Shown here: positions 35,383 to 45,588 of the stretch, one piece after another
How positions within the stretch are numbered: the stretch's first letter is position 1
Layout of the letters: every line of letters starts with the position of its first letter
DNA from: Alphaproteobacteria bacterium
Lineage (GTDB): Bacteria > Pseudomonadota > Alphaproteobacteria > Micropepsales > Micropepsaceae
NCBI GenBank assembly: GCA_021324545.1
Contig: JAJPIX010000056.1
Location: forward strand, 1 to 64,000
Direction of reading: 5' to 3'
DNA: 64,000 nucleotides
Made by a program: the position numbers and the translations under genes
Notes under the pieces: generated by a model
What the model saw: only the letters and a program-made list of their open reading frames with translations
Databases searched by the model: none
What the model was told of the DNA's origin: nothing

Positions 35383-35999
35383 AGCGGGCGCGAACCGACA
35401 CGCTTTTCGTCACGCGGCTCTACCGGGCGGACGCCGTGGCCGCGCCATCCTTCAATCGCGAGCTGGAGCGGGCCTGCCTGTTGACGGCCGAGGAAGATCA
35501 GGCCGGCCTGCAATGGGCCAAAGCGCACGGCTACAAGGGCTACACCTCCTATGCATCGCTGAACGATCTGACGCTGCGATTGCCGCCGATCGCGGCGCTC
35601 GACAAGATCCTGAACCGCCATGTGGCGGCCTTCGCGCGGGATCTCGAATTCGATATCCCCGCCGGCGGGCTTGCGCTCGACTCCATCTGGCTCAACGTCA
35701 TGGAAGAGGAAAGCTTCCACTCCGGTCACATTCACCCCCATTCGGTCATCAGCGGCACCTATTACGTGCGCCTTCCGAAATCCGCCGCCGGCATCCGCTT
35801 CGAGGATCCGCGCCTGCCGCTGATGATGGCGGCGCCGCCCAGGCGCTCCGACGCCGCCCTGTCCAATCGCACCTTCGTGACCGTGATGCCCAAGGCGCGC
35901 ACTCTGCTGATGTGGGAAAGCTTTGTGCGCCATGACGTGCCGCGCAACTGCGCGCGCGGCAAGCGCATCAGCGTCAGCTTCAACTACGGCCTGCGTTGA
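35379..35999 (+). CDS. Putative 2OG-Fe(II) oxygenase (TIGR02466 family)
   Basis: 206 residues. H-x-H ... H signature in SFHSGHIHPHSVISGTYYVR, Arg in GKRISVSFNYGL, and FVRHDVP: the PF13759/TIGR02466 oxygenase pattern. A predicted dioxygenase; substrate unknown. Translated with the zinc-finger gene through a 4-nt overlap. The motif includes GHIH, so the metal site is plausible. Confidence 0.8.
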   Translation: MKRARTDTLFVTRLYRADAVAAPSFNRELERACLLTAEEDQAGLQWAKAHGYKGYTSYASLNDLTLRLPPIAALDKILNRHVAAFARDLEFDIPAGGLALDSIWLNVMEEESFHSGHIHPHSVISGTYYVRLPKSAAGIRFEDPRLPLMMAAPPRRSDAALSNRTFVTVMPKARTLLMWESFVRHDVPRNCARGKRISVSFNYGLR

Positions 36000-36005
36000 T
36001 CCGCC

Positions 36006-36716
36006 TCAGGTTCGCGACTGGGCAAACACCAGCCGCTTTTTCGCTGCGGGAACCGGCGGAGTGAGCGCGTAGAGCGATTTGGAGGCTTCCACCAGGTGGA
36101 CGCCCGCCAGCCCGCCCCAAAGCTTGCGCCCCACATTCTCCCAGCCCGTGCCCGTGCGGATCAGCCGCCGCGACTTCAGCGGCGGCATCATGAGCGCGCT
36201 GCTCCAGTGTTCGGGCACAAACAGGCTTTCGCGCAGGATGCGGTCAAGCTGGCCGCGGTTGTAGGGCCGGCCCTGCGCGAAGGGCGATCGTTCGACCTGC
36301 GCCCACAGGCTGGCGCGGTTGGGCACCACCAGCATCACCCGCCCGGACGATGCCAGCACCCGCCAGATCTGGCGCAGGAACGGGCGCACGACCTCGGCGG
36401 TTTCCAGTCCATGCACGATCAGGATGCGGTCGAAGAAGGCGTCGTCGAAGGGCAGGGCGTCCTCTTCGCCGAGCAGCGTGAGCGAACGGCCGCCGGGCCA
36501 CTTCAGGGCGCCCTGCTGCACGGGCATCATGGCGATGGTGCGTTCGGCCTCCGACAGGAACGGGCGCAGATAGGGAATCGCATAGCCATATCCCAGGACG
36601 CGCATGCCCTTGAGATCGGGCCAGGCCATGCGCAGTCGCCGCAGAATCATCCGGCGCGCAACCAACCCGAGCGGCGAGTCGTAAAAGTCGGAAAGCTCCT
36701 GGACCGGGCTGCGCAT
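36006..36716 (-). CDS. Class I SAM-dependent methyltransferase
   Basis: 236 residues. N-terminal SPVQELSDFYDSPLGLVARR, weak motif I MRVLGYGYAIPYLRPF, the acidic EEDALPFDDAFFDRILIVHG motif and LASSGRVMLVVPNR. Typical of methyltransferase type 11 proteins in alphaproteobacteria next to gloB. Substrate not known. Divergent from gloB. Confidence 0.82.
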   Translation of the reverse strand: MRSPVQELSDFYDSPLGLVARRMILRRLRMAWPDLKGMRVLGYGYAIPYLRPFLSEAERTIAMMPVQQGALKWPGGRSLTLLGEEDALPFDDAFFDRILIVHGLETAEVVRPFLRQIWRVLASSGRVMLVVPNRASLWAQVERSPFAQGRPYNRGQLDRILRESLFVPEHWSSALMMPPLKSRRLIRTGTGWENVGRKLWGGLAGVHLVEASKSLYALTPPVPAAKKRLVFAQSRT

Positions 36717-36825
36717 GGACGCCTGAGGTACTCCCGGGTGCGCGTCCGATCAATCTCCCGCCGCGTTTGCGGTTCTTCCGCCGGGTGCGGATTGATAGGA
36801 TCGGGCGGATTTCCGGGAGCATCTC

Positions 36826-37593
36826 ATGGCGCTGACGGTCGAACCGGTGCCCTGCCTGAAAGACAATTACGCCTGGCTGTTGCACGATTCCGAATCACAG
36901 CTCGCCGCGATCGTCGATCCCAGCGAGCCCGCGCCGGTGCGCCGGGCGCTGGCCGAAAGAGGCTTGAGGCTTTCTCACATCCTCAATACGCATCACCATT
37001 TCGACCACACCGGCGGCAATCTTCCGCTCAAGCAGGAATTCGGCGCCGTCGTGGTCGGCCCGCAAAAGGATCGCGCGCGGATCCCCGGGATCGATATCGG
37101 CGTGAGCGAGGGCGAGCCGTGGTCGTTTGGCGGCCACGCCGTGCGCATTCTGGAAATCCCGGCGCATACGCGCGGCCATATCGCCTTCGTGTTCGAAAAA
37201 GCGAAAATCGCCTTCACCGGAGACACGCTCTTTTCCATGGGTTGCGGCCGGCTGTTCGAAGGCACGGCCGCGATGATGTGGGACAGCCTGTCCAAGCTCA
37301 TGCTGCTTGAGGAAGACATGCGCATCTTCTGCGGGCACGAATACACGCTGAACAACGGCCGCTTCGCCCTCACGCTGGAACCCGGCAATCCCGATCTCGT
37401 CATGCGCGTGCGCGAAGTGGAAATCCTGCGCGCGAAGGCGCTGCCCACGGTTCCCTCGACCCTGGGCGTCGAACGGCGCACCAATCCGTTCCTGCGGCCG
37501 CATGCGGAAGAAATCCGCCGCGCGCTCGGCATGGAGCGGGCCAGCGACGTGGAGGTGTTCGCCGAGATGCGCCGGCGCAAGGATTCGTTCTGA
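36826..37593 (+). CDS. gloB: Hydroxyacylglutathione hydrolase (glyoxalase II)
   Basis: 255 residues. Binuclear metal motif THHHFDH at 55-61, further ligands in HTRGHIAF, FTGDTLF and CGHEYT. It hydrolyses S-lactoylglutathione to lactate in methylglyoxal detoxification. C-terminal HAGH domain intact (NPFLRPH). Monocistronic. Confidence 0.95.
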   Translation: MALTVEPVPCLKDNYAWLLHDSESQLAAIVDPSEPAPVRRALAERGLRLSHILNTHHHFDHTGGNLPLKQEFGAVVVGPQKDRARIPGIDIGVSEGEPWSFGGHAVRILEIPAHTRGHIAFVFEKAKIAFTGDTLFSMGCGRLFEGTAAMMWDSLSKLMLLEEDMRIFCGHEYTLNNGRFALTLEPGNPDLVMRVREVEILRAKALPTVPSTLGVERRTNPFLRPHAEEIRRALGMERASDVEVFAEMRRRKDSF

Positions 37594-37703
37594 GCCGGTC
37601 AGTGTGCCCTCGCGGCCACAGTCCTGGGGCCGGGGATTCTGTGCGATCCGCGGCTCGCGTATATACTGGGTCAGTTTTTGTGTGACTTCCGCCAGAGGGG
37701 TTG

Positions 37704-40205
37704 ATGCAAACCGTTCGCGTATTTGCCGTGCTGGGCGTTGTGGCGCTTGCCAGCCCGGCGCTGGCGCAGACAACGCCCGCCGCCGATCCGCAGGACAGTT
37801 CAGGATCGGTCTTCGAAACCCCGCAGGGGAGTCTGGAGACGGTGGTGGTGACGGCCCGCCGCCGCGCCGAAGACGTGCAGAAGATTCCGGTGGCGGTGAC
37901 GGCGCTCTCCAGCGACGATTTGCGCGCCCATGACGTGCGCTCTTCGCTCGACCTGCAGAACCTTACCCCCTCGCTCACGGTCAGCGGCAATCTGAGTTCG
38001 CGCAGCGAAGACGTTTTCACGATCCGCGGACAGAGCCAGCCGTTCGGCGGCGCCGATCCGGGCGTGCAGACTTATTTCAACGAAGTGCCCTTCGGCGGCA
38101 GCGAAGCGGGGCTCTTCTACGATCTGGACAACGTGCAGGTGCTGAAAGGGCCGCAAGGCACGCTGTTCGGCCGCAATACCACCGGCGGCGCGGTCCTCTT
38201 CGTGCCCAAGAGGCCGACAGACGATTTCGGCGGCTATGTGGACGGAACTTACGGCAATTACAATTTCGGCGAATTCAAGGGCGTGCTGAATGTGCCGGTG
38301 GTTTCCGGCGTGTTGGACGTGCGGCTGGCCGCCGACCTCGCCTCGCGCGAAGGATTCACGACCGACATTTCCACCGGCCAGAAGCTCGACAATGTGCATT
38401 ACCAGTCGTTCCGGGCGAGCGCCGTCATGCATCCCTTCGAGGGATTCGAAAACTACGTCGTGTTCGACTATTTGCACGACCGCAACGACGGAACCGGCGC
38501 CAAGCTCGATGCGGTGGATACCGGCACAATCACCAATCTCGCCAACCAGTTTCTGGGCCCGCTTCTGCTCAACCCGCTCGGCCTAAACGCCTGCCCGCCG
38601 CCCTCGCAGCTCAGCCACTACAATCTTCTCGTGCAGGAAGCCTGCGGCTCGCTCTACGGGTTTGAAAAGCAGATGCGGCAGACGCTGGCCGCGCAACAAT
38701 CAACCGATGCGCGTCACACCACTTCCAGCATTCCGCTCTTCTATCGCCGCGACAGCTGGGGCGTCACCGATATCGCGCAATACGACGTGGCCGCGCATCT
38801 GCGCCTGCGCGACATTTTCGGCTACCGCGTGGACCGCGAGCAGCCGGCGGTGGATTTCGACGGGTCGGATTTGCCGCTGCTGGACCTGCCGAACCTGCGC
38901 GCCTGGGAGAGCAATTCCTATCAACTCACCAACGAATTCCAGGTGCAGGGCGAAACCGACGACGACGCCATCACCTGGATCGCGGGCTTCTATCACGAGA
39001 CAGACCGGCCCGACGGTTATTCGGAGGTGATGCGCCGGCAGTTCGGGGGCGTGCAGATTCCTCCCCAAAGCGTGTTCGGCTTTTTCGGCACCACCGAATT
39101 CCAGGCGCTTACCAATGGCGGCACCACCAATGCCGGCTTCGGCCAGGTCAGCTGGAACGTGACCGACAAGCTCACGCTGACCGCCGGGGGCCGCTACACC
39201 TGGGATACGAAATTCACCGATGGCGCCGACTGCACCGAATCGCAGGGGCCGGTTCTGATCCCCTGTCCGTTCCCGCTGCCCGACCTGAACACGACCGTCA
39301 ATGGCGCCGTCATCACCTTTTCGCATCAGACGGCGCATTTCCGCGCGCCCAGCTGGACGCTGGCAGCCGATTATCAGGTGACGCCCGACACGATGACCTA
39401 TGTGACCTGGCGCCGCGGCTACAAGAGCGGCGGCTTCAACGCGGGCGCAACCGACGTGCCGCCGGAATTCGCCGAATTCAAGCCCGAATATCTGACCGAC
39501 GTGGAGATCGGCACCAAGAACAACTGGACAATCATGGGCGTGCCGGGGCGCACCAATTTCGACATGTATTACGGCTGGTATCAGAACGTGCAGAAGAACG
39601 ATCTGGTCGAAGTCTGCTGCACGGGCGGAATTCCCGCGTTCAATGCGCTCACCTTCAATGCGGCGCGCGCGCGGATCAAGGGGATCGAGTTTGAATCCAC
39701 CTTTGTGCCCGACGAGAGCCTTCAGGTCAGCGCGTTCTATTCCTACACGGATGCCAAATACAGCAAGTTCATCCTGCCCGAAGAATTCAACAACGGCGTG
39801 CCGACGAATCTTCTCGATCACGCCGGCAATCCCTTCGCCTATACGCCCAGGAACAAGTTCGGCGTCACGGCGCAGGTTCACCTGCCGGTCGATCCGGCGC
39901 TTGGCTCGGCCTTCTTCACCACCACCTGGTACGAGCAGAGCCGGGTCTGGTTCAGCGATTTCTCCGACGAAGAGCCGGCCTCCTCGCAGGGCACCTACGA
40001 TCTCGTGAATTTCCGCCTGGACTGGACGAATGTGCTCAACTCGAATTTCGATGCCAGCGCCTTCGTGGACAACGCGACCAACCGCACCTACAAGGTGAGC
40101 GAGAACGCCTATCTCCATCTTCTGGGCACATCGGCCGCCATTTACGGCCCGCCGCGCATGTTCGGCCTTGAGTTGCGCTACAGCTTCGGCGCCGGCGGCC
40201 AATAA
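37704..40205 (+). CDS. TonB-dependent outer-membrane receptor
   Basis: 833 residues. Signal peptide to about residue 22 (ASPALA), TonB box region ETVVVTARRRAEDVQ, plug with GTLFGRNTTGGAVLFVPKRP, and a 22-strand beta-barrel ending LRYSF followed by five extra residues (GAGGQ). Ligand unknown; no transport partners adjoin. The ATG at 37704 is chosen over TTG at 37701; AGAGGGG precedes it. Confidence 0.93.
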   Translation: MQTVRVFAVLGVVALASPALAQTTPAADPQDSSGSVFETPQGSLETVVVTARRRAEDVQKIPVAVTALSSDDLRAHDVRSSLDLQNLTPSLTVSGNLSSRSEDVFTIRGQSQPFGGADPGVQTYFNEVPFGGSEAGLFYDLDNVQVLKGPQGTLFGRNTTGGAVLFVPKRPTDDFGGYVDGTYGNYNFGEFKGVLNVPVVSGVLDVRLAADLASREGFTTDISTGQKLDNVHYQSFRASAVMHPFEGFENYVVFDYLHDRNDGTGAKLDAVDTGTITNLANQFLGPLLLNPLGLNACPPPSQLSHYNLLVQEACGSLYGFEKQMRQTLAAQQSTDARHTTSSIPLFYRRDSWGVTDIAQYDVAAHLRLRDIFGYRVDREQPAVDFDGSDLPLLDLPNLRAWESNSYQLTNEFQVQGETDDDAITWIAGFYHETDRPDGYSEVMRRQFGGVQIPPQSVFGFFGTTEFQALTNGGTTNAGFGQVSWNVTDKLTLTAGGRYTWDTKFTDGADCTESQGPVLIPCPFPLPDLNTTVNGAVITFSHQTAHFRAPSWTLAADYQVTPDTMTYVTWRRGYKSGGFNAGATDVPPEFAEFKPEYLTDVEIGTKNNWTIMGVPGRTNFDMYYGWYQNVQKNDLVEVCCTGGIPAFNALTFNAARARIKGIEFESTFVPDESLQVSAFYSYTDAKYSKFILPEEFNNGVPTNLLDHAGNPFAYTPRNKFGVTAQVHLPVDPALGSAFFTTTWYEQSRVWFSDFSDEEPASSQGTYDLVNFRLDWTNVLNSNFDASAFVDNATNRTYKVSENAYLHLLGTSAAIYGPPRMFGLELRYSFGAGGQ

Positions 40206-40409
40206 TCAGTCGGGTTTTTTCTTCTGGCTGTCCTCGCCGGATCCGGTCACGGTGTCGGCGGCCGTGCCGACCACGCCGGTCGTCACGTCCACGGCCGCGC
40301 CGGCCACCGTTCCGGCCGCGCCCGCAACGGTGGTCACCGCGCTCACCGCCGCACAGCCGCCAAGCAGGCTCGCCGCTGCGACGAGCGGAAATATCATCCT
40401 GATGCGCAT
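40206..40409 (-). CDS. Small lipoprotein
   Basis: 67 residues. Lipobox LLGGC (Cys ~19) after a hydrophobic signal, then a Val/Ala/Thr/Gly-rich region and a charged end (GEDSQKKKPD). Small alphaproteobacterial lipoprotein, role unknown. Its stop directly abuts the TonB receptor stop. Confidence 0.7.
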   Translation of the reverse strand: MRIRMIFPLVAAASLLGGCAAVSAVTTVAGAAGTVAGAAVDVTTGVVGTAADTVTGSGEDSQKKKPD

Positions 40410-40541
40410 GGGTTGCCCTCAAGCCGCCGGGCCGACACGCTATCATGGCCGTGCGGCAAACGCATCACATGGATCATGTTTCGTATATGCAGGCGCTTTG
40501 AGCGGGCTAGACTGCGGGCCGGGGCATAAAGGGGGCAACCG

Positions 40542-40976
40542 ATGAACAATCTGCCATTTCTCAATCTTCAGCTTGGCGGCATGAGCGTGGAATTCACCAT
40601 GCTCGCGCTCGCTATCGTGCTGGGCTTTGTCCACATTCTTCTTGCGATTCACTTCATCACCAACGAGCGCGGCCTGATGTGGAACATGGGCCCGCGCGAC
40701 GAAGCAAAGCCGCTCTCCGGCCGGCTTGCGGGGCGGCTCGATCGCGCGCTCGCCAATTTCAAGGAGACGTTTCCGCTTTTCGCCGTGGCCGTCCTGATGG
40801 CGGCGGCGCTCGGCCGACACAATTCCATGACGCTCTGGGGATCGCAGCTCTATCTCGGCGGCCGGATTCTTTATCTGCCCCTTTACGCGCTGGGCATTCC
40901 GGTGTTGCGCACGATCGTGTGGTTTGCGGCCACCGTGGGCATCGTGATGATCCTGTCGGCGCTGTTTGCGGGCTAG
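40542..40976 (+). CDS. MAPEG family membrane protein
   Basis: 144 residues, four transmembrane helices. LAIHFITNERGLMWNMGPRD and LSGRLAGRLDRALANFKETFP are typical MAPEG features, as is LWGSQLYLGGRILYLPLY. Family members conjugate glutathione or handle lipid hydroperoxides; bacterial activity unknown. Ends 7 nt before the convergent hemolysin III gene. Confidence 0.87.
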   Translation: MNNLPFLNLQLGGMSVEFTMLALAIVLGFVHILLAIHFITNERGLMWNMGPRDEAKPLSGRLAGRLDRALANFKETFPLFAVAVLMAAALGRHNSMTLWGSQLYLGGRILYLPLYALGIPVLRTIVWFAATVGIVMILSALFAG

Positions 40977-40983
40977 CGGCGGC

Positions 40984-41631
40984 TCAGGCCGCAAATTCGT
41001 GCGCGATCGCCGCGAATTGAAGAATCGCGGCGAGCAGCACGAAGGCATGCCAGATCGCCTTGTGAAAGGGGATGCGCTCGATCAGGTAGAACGCCACGCC
41101 GACGGAATAGATCAGTCCCCCTGCAAGCAGAAGCCACAGATCCGCGCCGGCAACCGACATGGACAGTGGCTTGATCAGCATCACGCCCATCCAGCCCATG
41201 ATGAGATAGAAGGCCACGCTTGCCATCTCGAAGCGGCGCGGAAACAGCAGCTTCATGACGATGCCAAAGGTCGCGCAGCACCACATCACGGCAAGCACAA
41301 GATCGCCCCAGAATCCGCCCACGCGGTTGACCGCAAGCGGCGTGTAGGTGCCCGCGATCATCAGGAAGATGGCCGAATGATCAAGCCGCCTCAGAACCTG
41401 CTTGGACGGCCGGTGATGCGGCATCAGGTTGTAGGCGGCGGAAAAGCCGATCATCGCCAGAAGGCCGGCGCAATAAACGGAAACGCTGACGAGCACCGAA
41501 ATGCCCGTCACGTTGAACAGCAGCCAGGCGCTGGCATTGATGGCAAACAGGATGCCGAGCACATGAATGACCGCATCGGCGCGGTGCTCGCCGCGGGTGT
41601 AGGCGCGGAGGGTGGTCAGCGGATTGTTCAT
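40984..41631 (-). CDS. Hemolysin III family membrane protein (YqfA-like)
   Basis: 215 residues, seven transmembrane helices. HlyIII/PAQR motifs: AYNLMPHHRPSKQVLRRLDH (metal His), HSAIFLMIAGTYTP, and FHKAIWHAFVLLAAI. Role unknown in bacteria despite the name. The ATG at 41631 is chosen; a longer open frame upstream is not conserved. Confidence 0.9.
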   Translation of the reverse strand: MNNPLTTLRAYTRGEHRADAVIHVLGILFAINASAWLLFNVTGISVLVSVSVYCAGLLAMIGFSAAYNLMPHHRPSKQVLRRLDHSAIFLMIAGTYTPLAVNRVGGFWGDLVLAVMWCCATFGIVMKLLFPRRFEMASVAFYLIMGWMGVMLIKPLSMSVAGADLWLLLAGGLIYSVGVAFYLIERIPFHKAIWHAFVLLAAILQFAAIAHEFAA

Positions 41632-42025
41632 GGGCGTTCTGCCTCTTGCGCCATCTAAACGCATCCGGATGAAGATTTTGTAGCCAAGAATTCGCGATGC
41701 GACGGTTTGGCCGCCCGAGCATGCCGGACATCCGCGGCCTGGCCTGCCGGCATCCTTCCGCCTTAACCATACCCGCGGCCGCGCCCGCAAGCCTTGGAAT
41801 ATGTCAAATCCTGCACATTGCCCGGCCATGCAGATGCGGAGCGCAATCCTTGCGTGCCGCGCGCGGACATCAACAAGCGGAAATTCCGCGGCGCACGCGC
41901 TGCTCACGAACTGGTGAAACCGCGCAGGACAGCTCTGCGCATGGAAGCACCTTTTCACCTGCAAGCAGGCACCTATCTGCCCTTCGCCGGCACCACCCCG
42001 GCCGGTCATCAACAAGGAGGAGCAC
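41632..42025. other. Intergenic region, no gene seen
   Basis: 394 nt between divergent hemolysin III and the small secreted protein gene. Open frames here have no recognisable family. It contains TTAACCAT at 41763-41770, a CtrA-type half-site, and the AAGGAGGAG ribosome site of the downstream gene. Confidence 0.5.
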
Positions 42026-42289
42026 ATGACTCTCGTGAAATCTGCAACCATCGCCATGCTTGCCCTTGCGCTGGGAAGCGCCTCGGCCATCGCCAGCCCG
42101 CAGGGCGACTGCGCACAGGCCGGCAGGAAAGTCAGCCAGGCGCTCGATGCCAACCAGCAGGCGCCGCAGTATCCGGACGCGCTGAAAGAGGCCCACAACG
42201 GGCGCGACTTCTGCCTGGCCGGCTACTACAAGATCGGCCTGGATCACTACGCCAATGCACTGAAGATGCTGGGCGCCGACAAAGGCTGA
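42026..42289 (+). CDS. Small secreted protein
   Basis: 87 residues with a signal peptide cleaved near residue 23 (ASAIAS). The mature ~64 residues hold two cysteines (GDCAQAG, DFCLAGY) that may form a disulfide, and a helical KIGLDHYANALKMLG. No known family. Strong AAGGAGGAG ribosome site before ATG 42026. Confidence 0.75.
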   Translation: MTLVKSATIAMLALALGSASAIASPQGDCAQAGRKVSQALDANQQAPQYPDALKEAHNGRDFCLAGYYKIGLDHYANALKMLGADKG

Positions 42290-42303
42290 TCGGATCTCCC
42301 GCT

Positions 42304-42334
42304 CCAGGCGGGGGCGGCGCCGGTCCCCGCCTGG
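42304..42334. terminator. Strong hairpin after the small secreted gene
   Basis: Perfect 10-bp stem CCAGGCGGGG (42304-42313) / CCCCGCCTGG (42325-42334), without a T-run, between convergent genes. Confidence 0.5.
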
Positions 42335-42398
42335 CTGGCATTTGCGCGCGACCACGAGCGCGCGCATATGGACAACGCATTAAATCCGGTTTTGCCGT

Positions 42399-43493
42399 TC
42401 AGCAAAGGCCTGCGGCCGCGCGGCCCAGGAATTCCCGCACGGTTTGGAAAAGCTCCGGCTCTTCCAGCAGAAATGCATCGTGGCCCTTGTCGCTTTCGAT
42501 TTCGCGGAAGGAAACTTGTGCACCCGCCGCAGCCAGCGCATCGGCAATGAGCCTGTTTTCGGCCGTGGGAAACAGCCAGTCGCTGGTGAATGAAAGGCAC
42601 TGGAATTTCGTTTTCGTGCCGCGGAAGATTTCCGCAAGCGGCTTGCCGAATTCCGTAGCGAGGTCGAAATAATCCATCGCGCGGGTGATGTAGAGATAGG
42701 AATTGGCGTCGAAGCGCTCCACGAAAATGGAGCCCTGGTGGGCGAGATAGCTCTCCACCTGGAAATCCTTGCCGAAACCGAACGAAAGCTTTTCGCGGTC
42801 CTGCAACCTGCGGCCGAATTTGCGCTCCAGCGCGCGTTCCGACAGATAGCTGACATGGCCCACCATGCGCGCCACCGAAAGCCCGCGCGCGGGAAAGCGG
42901 TTGTGCAGAAGATATTCGCCGCCCATCCAGTCGGGATCGGCCATGATCGCCTGCCGGCCGATCTCATGCAGGGCGATGTTCTGGGCGGTGTGGCGCGCGG
43001 CGGTGGCGATCGGCATTGCCGAAACCACGCGCTGCGGAAAACGGGCCGCCCATTCCAGCGCCTGCATCCCGCCCATGGATCCGCCCGTCACGCAAAGAAG
43101 TTTTTCAATGCCGAGCGCTTCCAGAAGCCCGGCCTGTGCGCGCACCATGTCGGCGACGGTGAGGAGCGGAAACGAAAGGGCATAGGGCTTTTTTGTCGCC
43201 GGATCGGGGCTGGCCGGTCCGGTTGAGCCCATGCAGCCGCCGGGCACATTGATGCCGATGACAAAGAACCGGTTGGTGTCGATGGGTTTGTCCGGCCCCA
43301 CCATCGTTTCCCACCAGCCGGGACGCCCGGTCATGGGATTTGTGCCGGTCACGAACTGGTCGCCGGAAAGCGCATGGCAAACGAGGATGGCGTTGCTGCG
43401 CGCAGGGTTGAGCCTGCCATATGTGGCGTAGGCCAGCGTGAACGGCGAAAGCGTCCGGCCGCAGTCAAGCTTCAGCGGCTCTTCGAAAATCAT
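42399..43493 (-). CDS. metX: Homoserine O-acetyltransferase
   Basis: 364 residues from the ATG at 43493. Alpha/beta hydrolase with nucleophile Ser in [14 protein letters not shown], and Asp and His in SFTSDWLFP and [22 protein letters not shown] and [13 protein letters not shown] are MetX signatures. It makes O-acetylhomoserine for methionine synthesis. An SD-like GGGGCAAGG precedes 43493; in-frame ATGs at 43562 and 43583 would add 23-30 residues but lie close to the divergent tyrC start. Confidence 0.92.
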   Translation of the reverse strand: MIFEEPLKLDCGRTLSPFTLAYATYGRLNPARSNAILVCHALSGDQFVTGTNPMTGRPGWWETMVGPDKPIDTNRFFVIGINVPGGCMGSTGPASPDPATKKPYALSFPLLTVADMVRAQAGLLEALGIEKLLCVTGGSMGGMQALEWAARFPQRVVSAMPIATAARHTAQNIALHEIGRQAIMADPDWMGGEYLLHNRFPARGLSVARMVGHVSYLSERALERKFGRRLQDREKLSFGFGKDFQVESYLAHQGSIFVERFDANSYLYITRAMDYFDLATEFGKPLAEIFRGTKTKFQCLSFTSDWLFPTAENRLIADALAAAGAQVSFREIESDKGHDAFLLEEPELFQTVREFLGRAAAGLC

Positions 43494-43620
43494 GGCCTTG
43501 CCCCGGTTTGCCGCAGGGGCAAGCAGGGGCCTTGGGAATTGCGGGATCGTCGGCGCCGGCATTTGCCGGTTGGTAGGGTTCATTTTGCTTTTGTGCAACC
43601 GCGCCCTTATCACTGCCGCC

Positions 43621-44556
43621 ATGACCGCCCATCCCAATCCCATGTTCGCCAAGGTCGCGCTGATCGGCATCGGACTGATCGGCTCGTCGTTGGCCTGGGC
43701 GATGCGCCGCGCCGATCTTGCGGCCCATATTGCGGGCTATGCGCCCCATCGGGAGACGCTGGAAAAGGCCAAAGCCTTGGGCTTTGCGGATTCGCTCCAC
43801 GATGACCCGGCGCAGGCGGTGCGCAACGCCGATCTGGTCGTGCTGGCCGCGCCGGTGGGCGCCTTTGCCGGTCTTGCGCCGAAAATCGCCCCGCAGCTCA
43901 AGCCCGGCGCGATCCTTTCCGATGTCGGTTCGGTCAAGACCGCCGTGATACGCGATGTCGGCCCGCATGTTCCGCAAGGCGTTCATTTCATCCCGGCCCA
44001 TCCCATCGCGGGCACCGAACAGTCCGGCCCCGAGGCGGGCTTCGCCGAACTGTTCGACGGGCGCTGGTGCATCCTGACCCCGCCCGAAGGCGCCGATCCC
44101 GCGGCCGTCGAAACCCTGAAAACCTTCTGGATGCGTTGTGGCAGCGAGGTGGACGTGATGGATGCCGGTCACCACGATCTTGTGCTGGCGATCACCAGCC
44201 ATGTGCCGCATCTGATTGCCTACAATATCGTGGGAACCGCCGCCGACCTGGAGACCGTGACGCAGGGTGAAGTGATCAAGTATTCCGCCGGCGGCTTCCG
44301 CGATTTCACCCGCATTGCCGCATCCGATCCCACGATGTGGCGCGACATCTTCCTCAACAACCGCGAGGCGGTTCTGGAAATGCTGGGCCGGTTCAACGAA
44401 GACCTGACGGCGCTGCAACGCGCCATCCGGTGGGGAGACGGCGATGCGCTGTTCAACCTCTTCACGCGCACGCGCGCCATCCGCCGCTCCATTGTGGATG
44501 CCGGGCAGGATACGGCCGCACCCAATTTCGGCCGCGGCAAGAAGAAAAGTCAGTAG
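43621..44556 (+). CDS. tyrC: Prephenate/arogenate dehydrogenase
   Basis: 311 residues. Rossmann motif [51 protein letters not shown] and the [20 protein letters not shown] end of the prephenate dehydrogenase domain. NAD-dependent step of tyrosine synthesis. It is divergent from metX and convergent with the DUF2125 gene (7-nt overlap). TyrA could be used as an alternative symbol. Confidence 0.9.
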   Translation: MTAHPNPMFAKVALIGIGLIGSSLAWAMRRADLAAHIAGYAPHRETLEKAKALGFADSLHDDPAQAVRNADLVVLAAPVGAFAGLAPKIAPQLKPGAILSDVGSVKTAVIRDVGPHVPQGVHFIPAHPIAGTEQSGPEAGFAELFDGRWCILTPPEGADPAAVETLKTFWMRCGSEVDVMDAGHHDLVLAITSHVPHLIAYNIVGTAADLETVTQGEVIKYSAGGFRDFTRIAASDPTMWRDIFLNNREAVLEMLGRFNEDLTALQRAIRWGDGDALFNLFTRTRAIRRSIVDAGQDTAAPNFGRGKKKSQ

Positions 44557-45554
44557 AGCGGGTCAAGCGTTGTCGCCGGAACGGTGCCGACATAAGCGAT
44601 GCCGTCCTTGAAGGCGATCCTGACGGGCAACGCATTCCCTTTCCGGCCTGCTTCGCCAGCGGCCGCGTTCACAATCGCCGGCCCGAAACCCTGGCCGCTT
44701 GCGCCGATGACGCCCAGGAGCGACCCGAAATTGGCAAGCCGGATGTCGAGAAGGCCTTTTGGGCGGCGCTGATCGTCCAGCGCCAGGGCGCCCGAACCGC
44801 TGAGCGAAAGTTTCCCCCATGTCAGGGCAAGCCTGTCAACGGACGCCACGCCGTCCTTGCGCCAGTGCTCGGCGGCGTCGCGCCAGCGGCTGTGGCCCGA
44901 CAGCAGCGCCGCGAGGAGATCGGCCGAGTTCAGCCGGCCGTCGAGTTCGAAGTGGAGAATGCGGTTGCCCAATGGCGCGGGTTCCGGCGACCTGATGCGC
45001 ACGTCATCGCCGCTCATCGCCACGTCGAGCATGTCGCTGTCGGGATCGCGGCGGATGTGGAACTGCGCGCGCGCCGCCCCGACACGAGGCAGGCTGACGC
45101 CGACAATATCCACGTCGAAGCGCGAAAGATGGCCGTCGCTGACAATCGTGCTCGCGTGCAGGCTGGCGGGCGTGAAGACAACCTGTCGGGGGCGGCCTTC
45201 GGCGTCGATCCACCCGACCGTCTGTTTTCCAGCCGCCTCGATCAGCCACTGGTCCGCGTCATAGATGAGCTGATGGATGGCGAATTCCTCGGCCTGCCAG
45301 AAGACGGCGCCGTGCGAACCGGGAACGGTGATGCACAGGTTGTGAAATACCGTATCAAGGCGGAAGGGAAAGCCGGTCTGTTCACGCGAGGCAAACCGGA
45401 CCTGTACGCCCGGAGCAATATCGTGGCCGTTGATCGCGTCCAGCCGCCGGTCGAGGGAGGATGCGGCAAGCCACCACCAGATCACGGTGCCCAGCGCGAA
45501 CAGCACGAACAGCGAAAACGGCGCATAGAGATAGAAGCGGCTGGAATAGTTCAT
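44550..45554 (-). CDS. DUF2125 family membrane-anchored protein
   Basis: 334 residues. One N-terminal helix (LYAPFSLFVLFALGTVIWWW), then a periplasmic domain matching DUF2125 of alphaproteobacteria (TGFPFRLDTVFHNLCITVP, ALTWGKLSLSGSGALALDDQ). Function unknown. It follows nrdJ by 34 nt in the same direction. Confidence 0.85.
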   Translation of the reverse strand: MNYSSRFYLYAPFSLFVLFALGTVIWWWLAASSLDRRLDAINGHDIAPGVQVRFASREQTGFPFRLDTVFHNLCITVPGSHGAVFWQAEEFAIHQLIYDADQWLIEAAGKQTVGWIDAEGRPRQVVFTPASLHASTIVSDGHLSRFDVDIVGVSLPRVGAARAQFHIRRDPDSDMLDVAMSGDDVRIRSPEPAPLGNRILHFELDGRLNSADLLAALLSGHSRWRDAAEHWRKDGVASVDRLALTWGKLSLSGSGALALDDQRRPKGLLDIRLANFGSLLGVIGASGQGFGPAIVNAAAGEAGRKGNALPVRIAFKDGIAYVGTVPATTLDPLY

Positions 45555-45588
45555 CGGGGATTTCCGTCGTCGCGCGGTCCGCCGATGT

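Noticed and set aside
41697-42029. 110-codon plus-strand frame before the small secreted gene
   Set aside because: Arg/Ser/His/Pro-rich, no ribosome site and no resemblance to a protein family.
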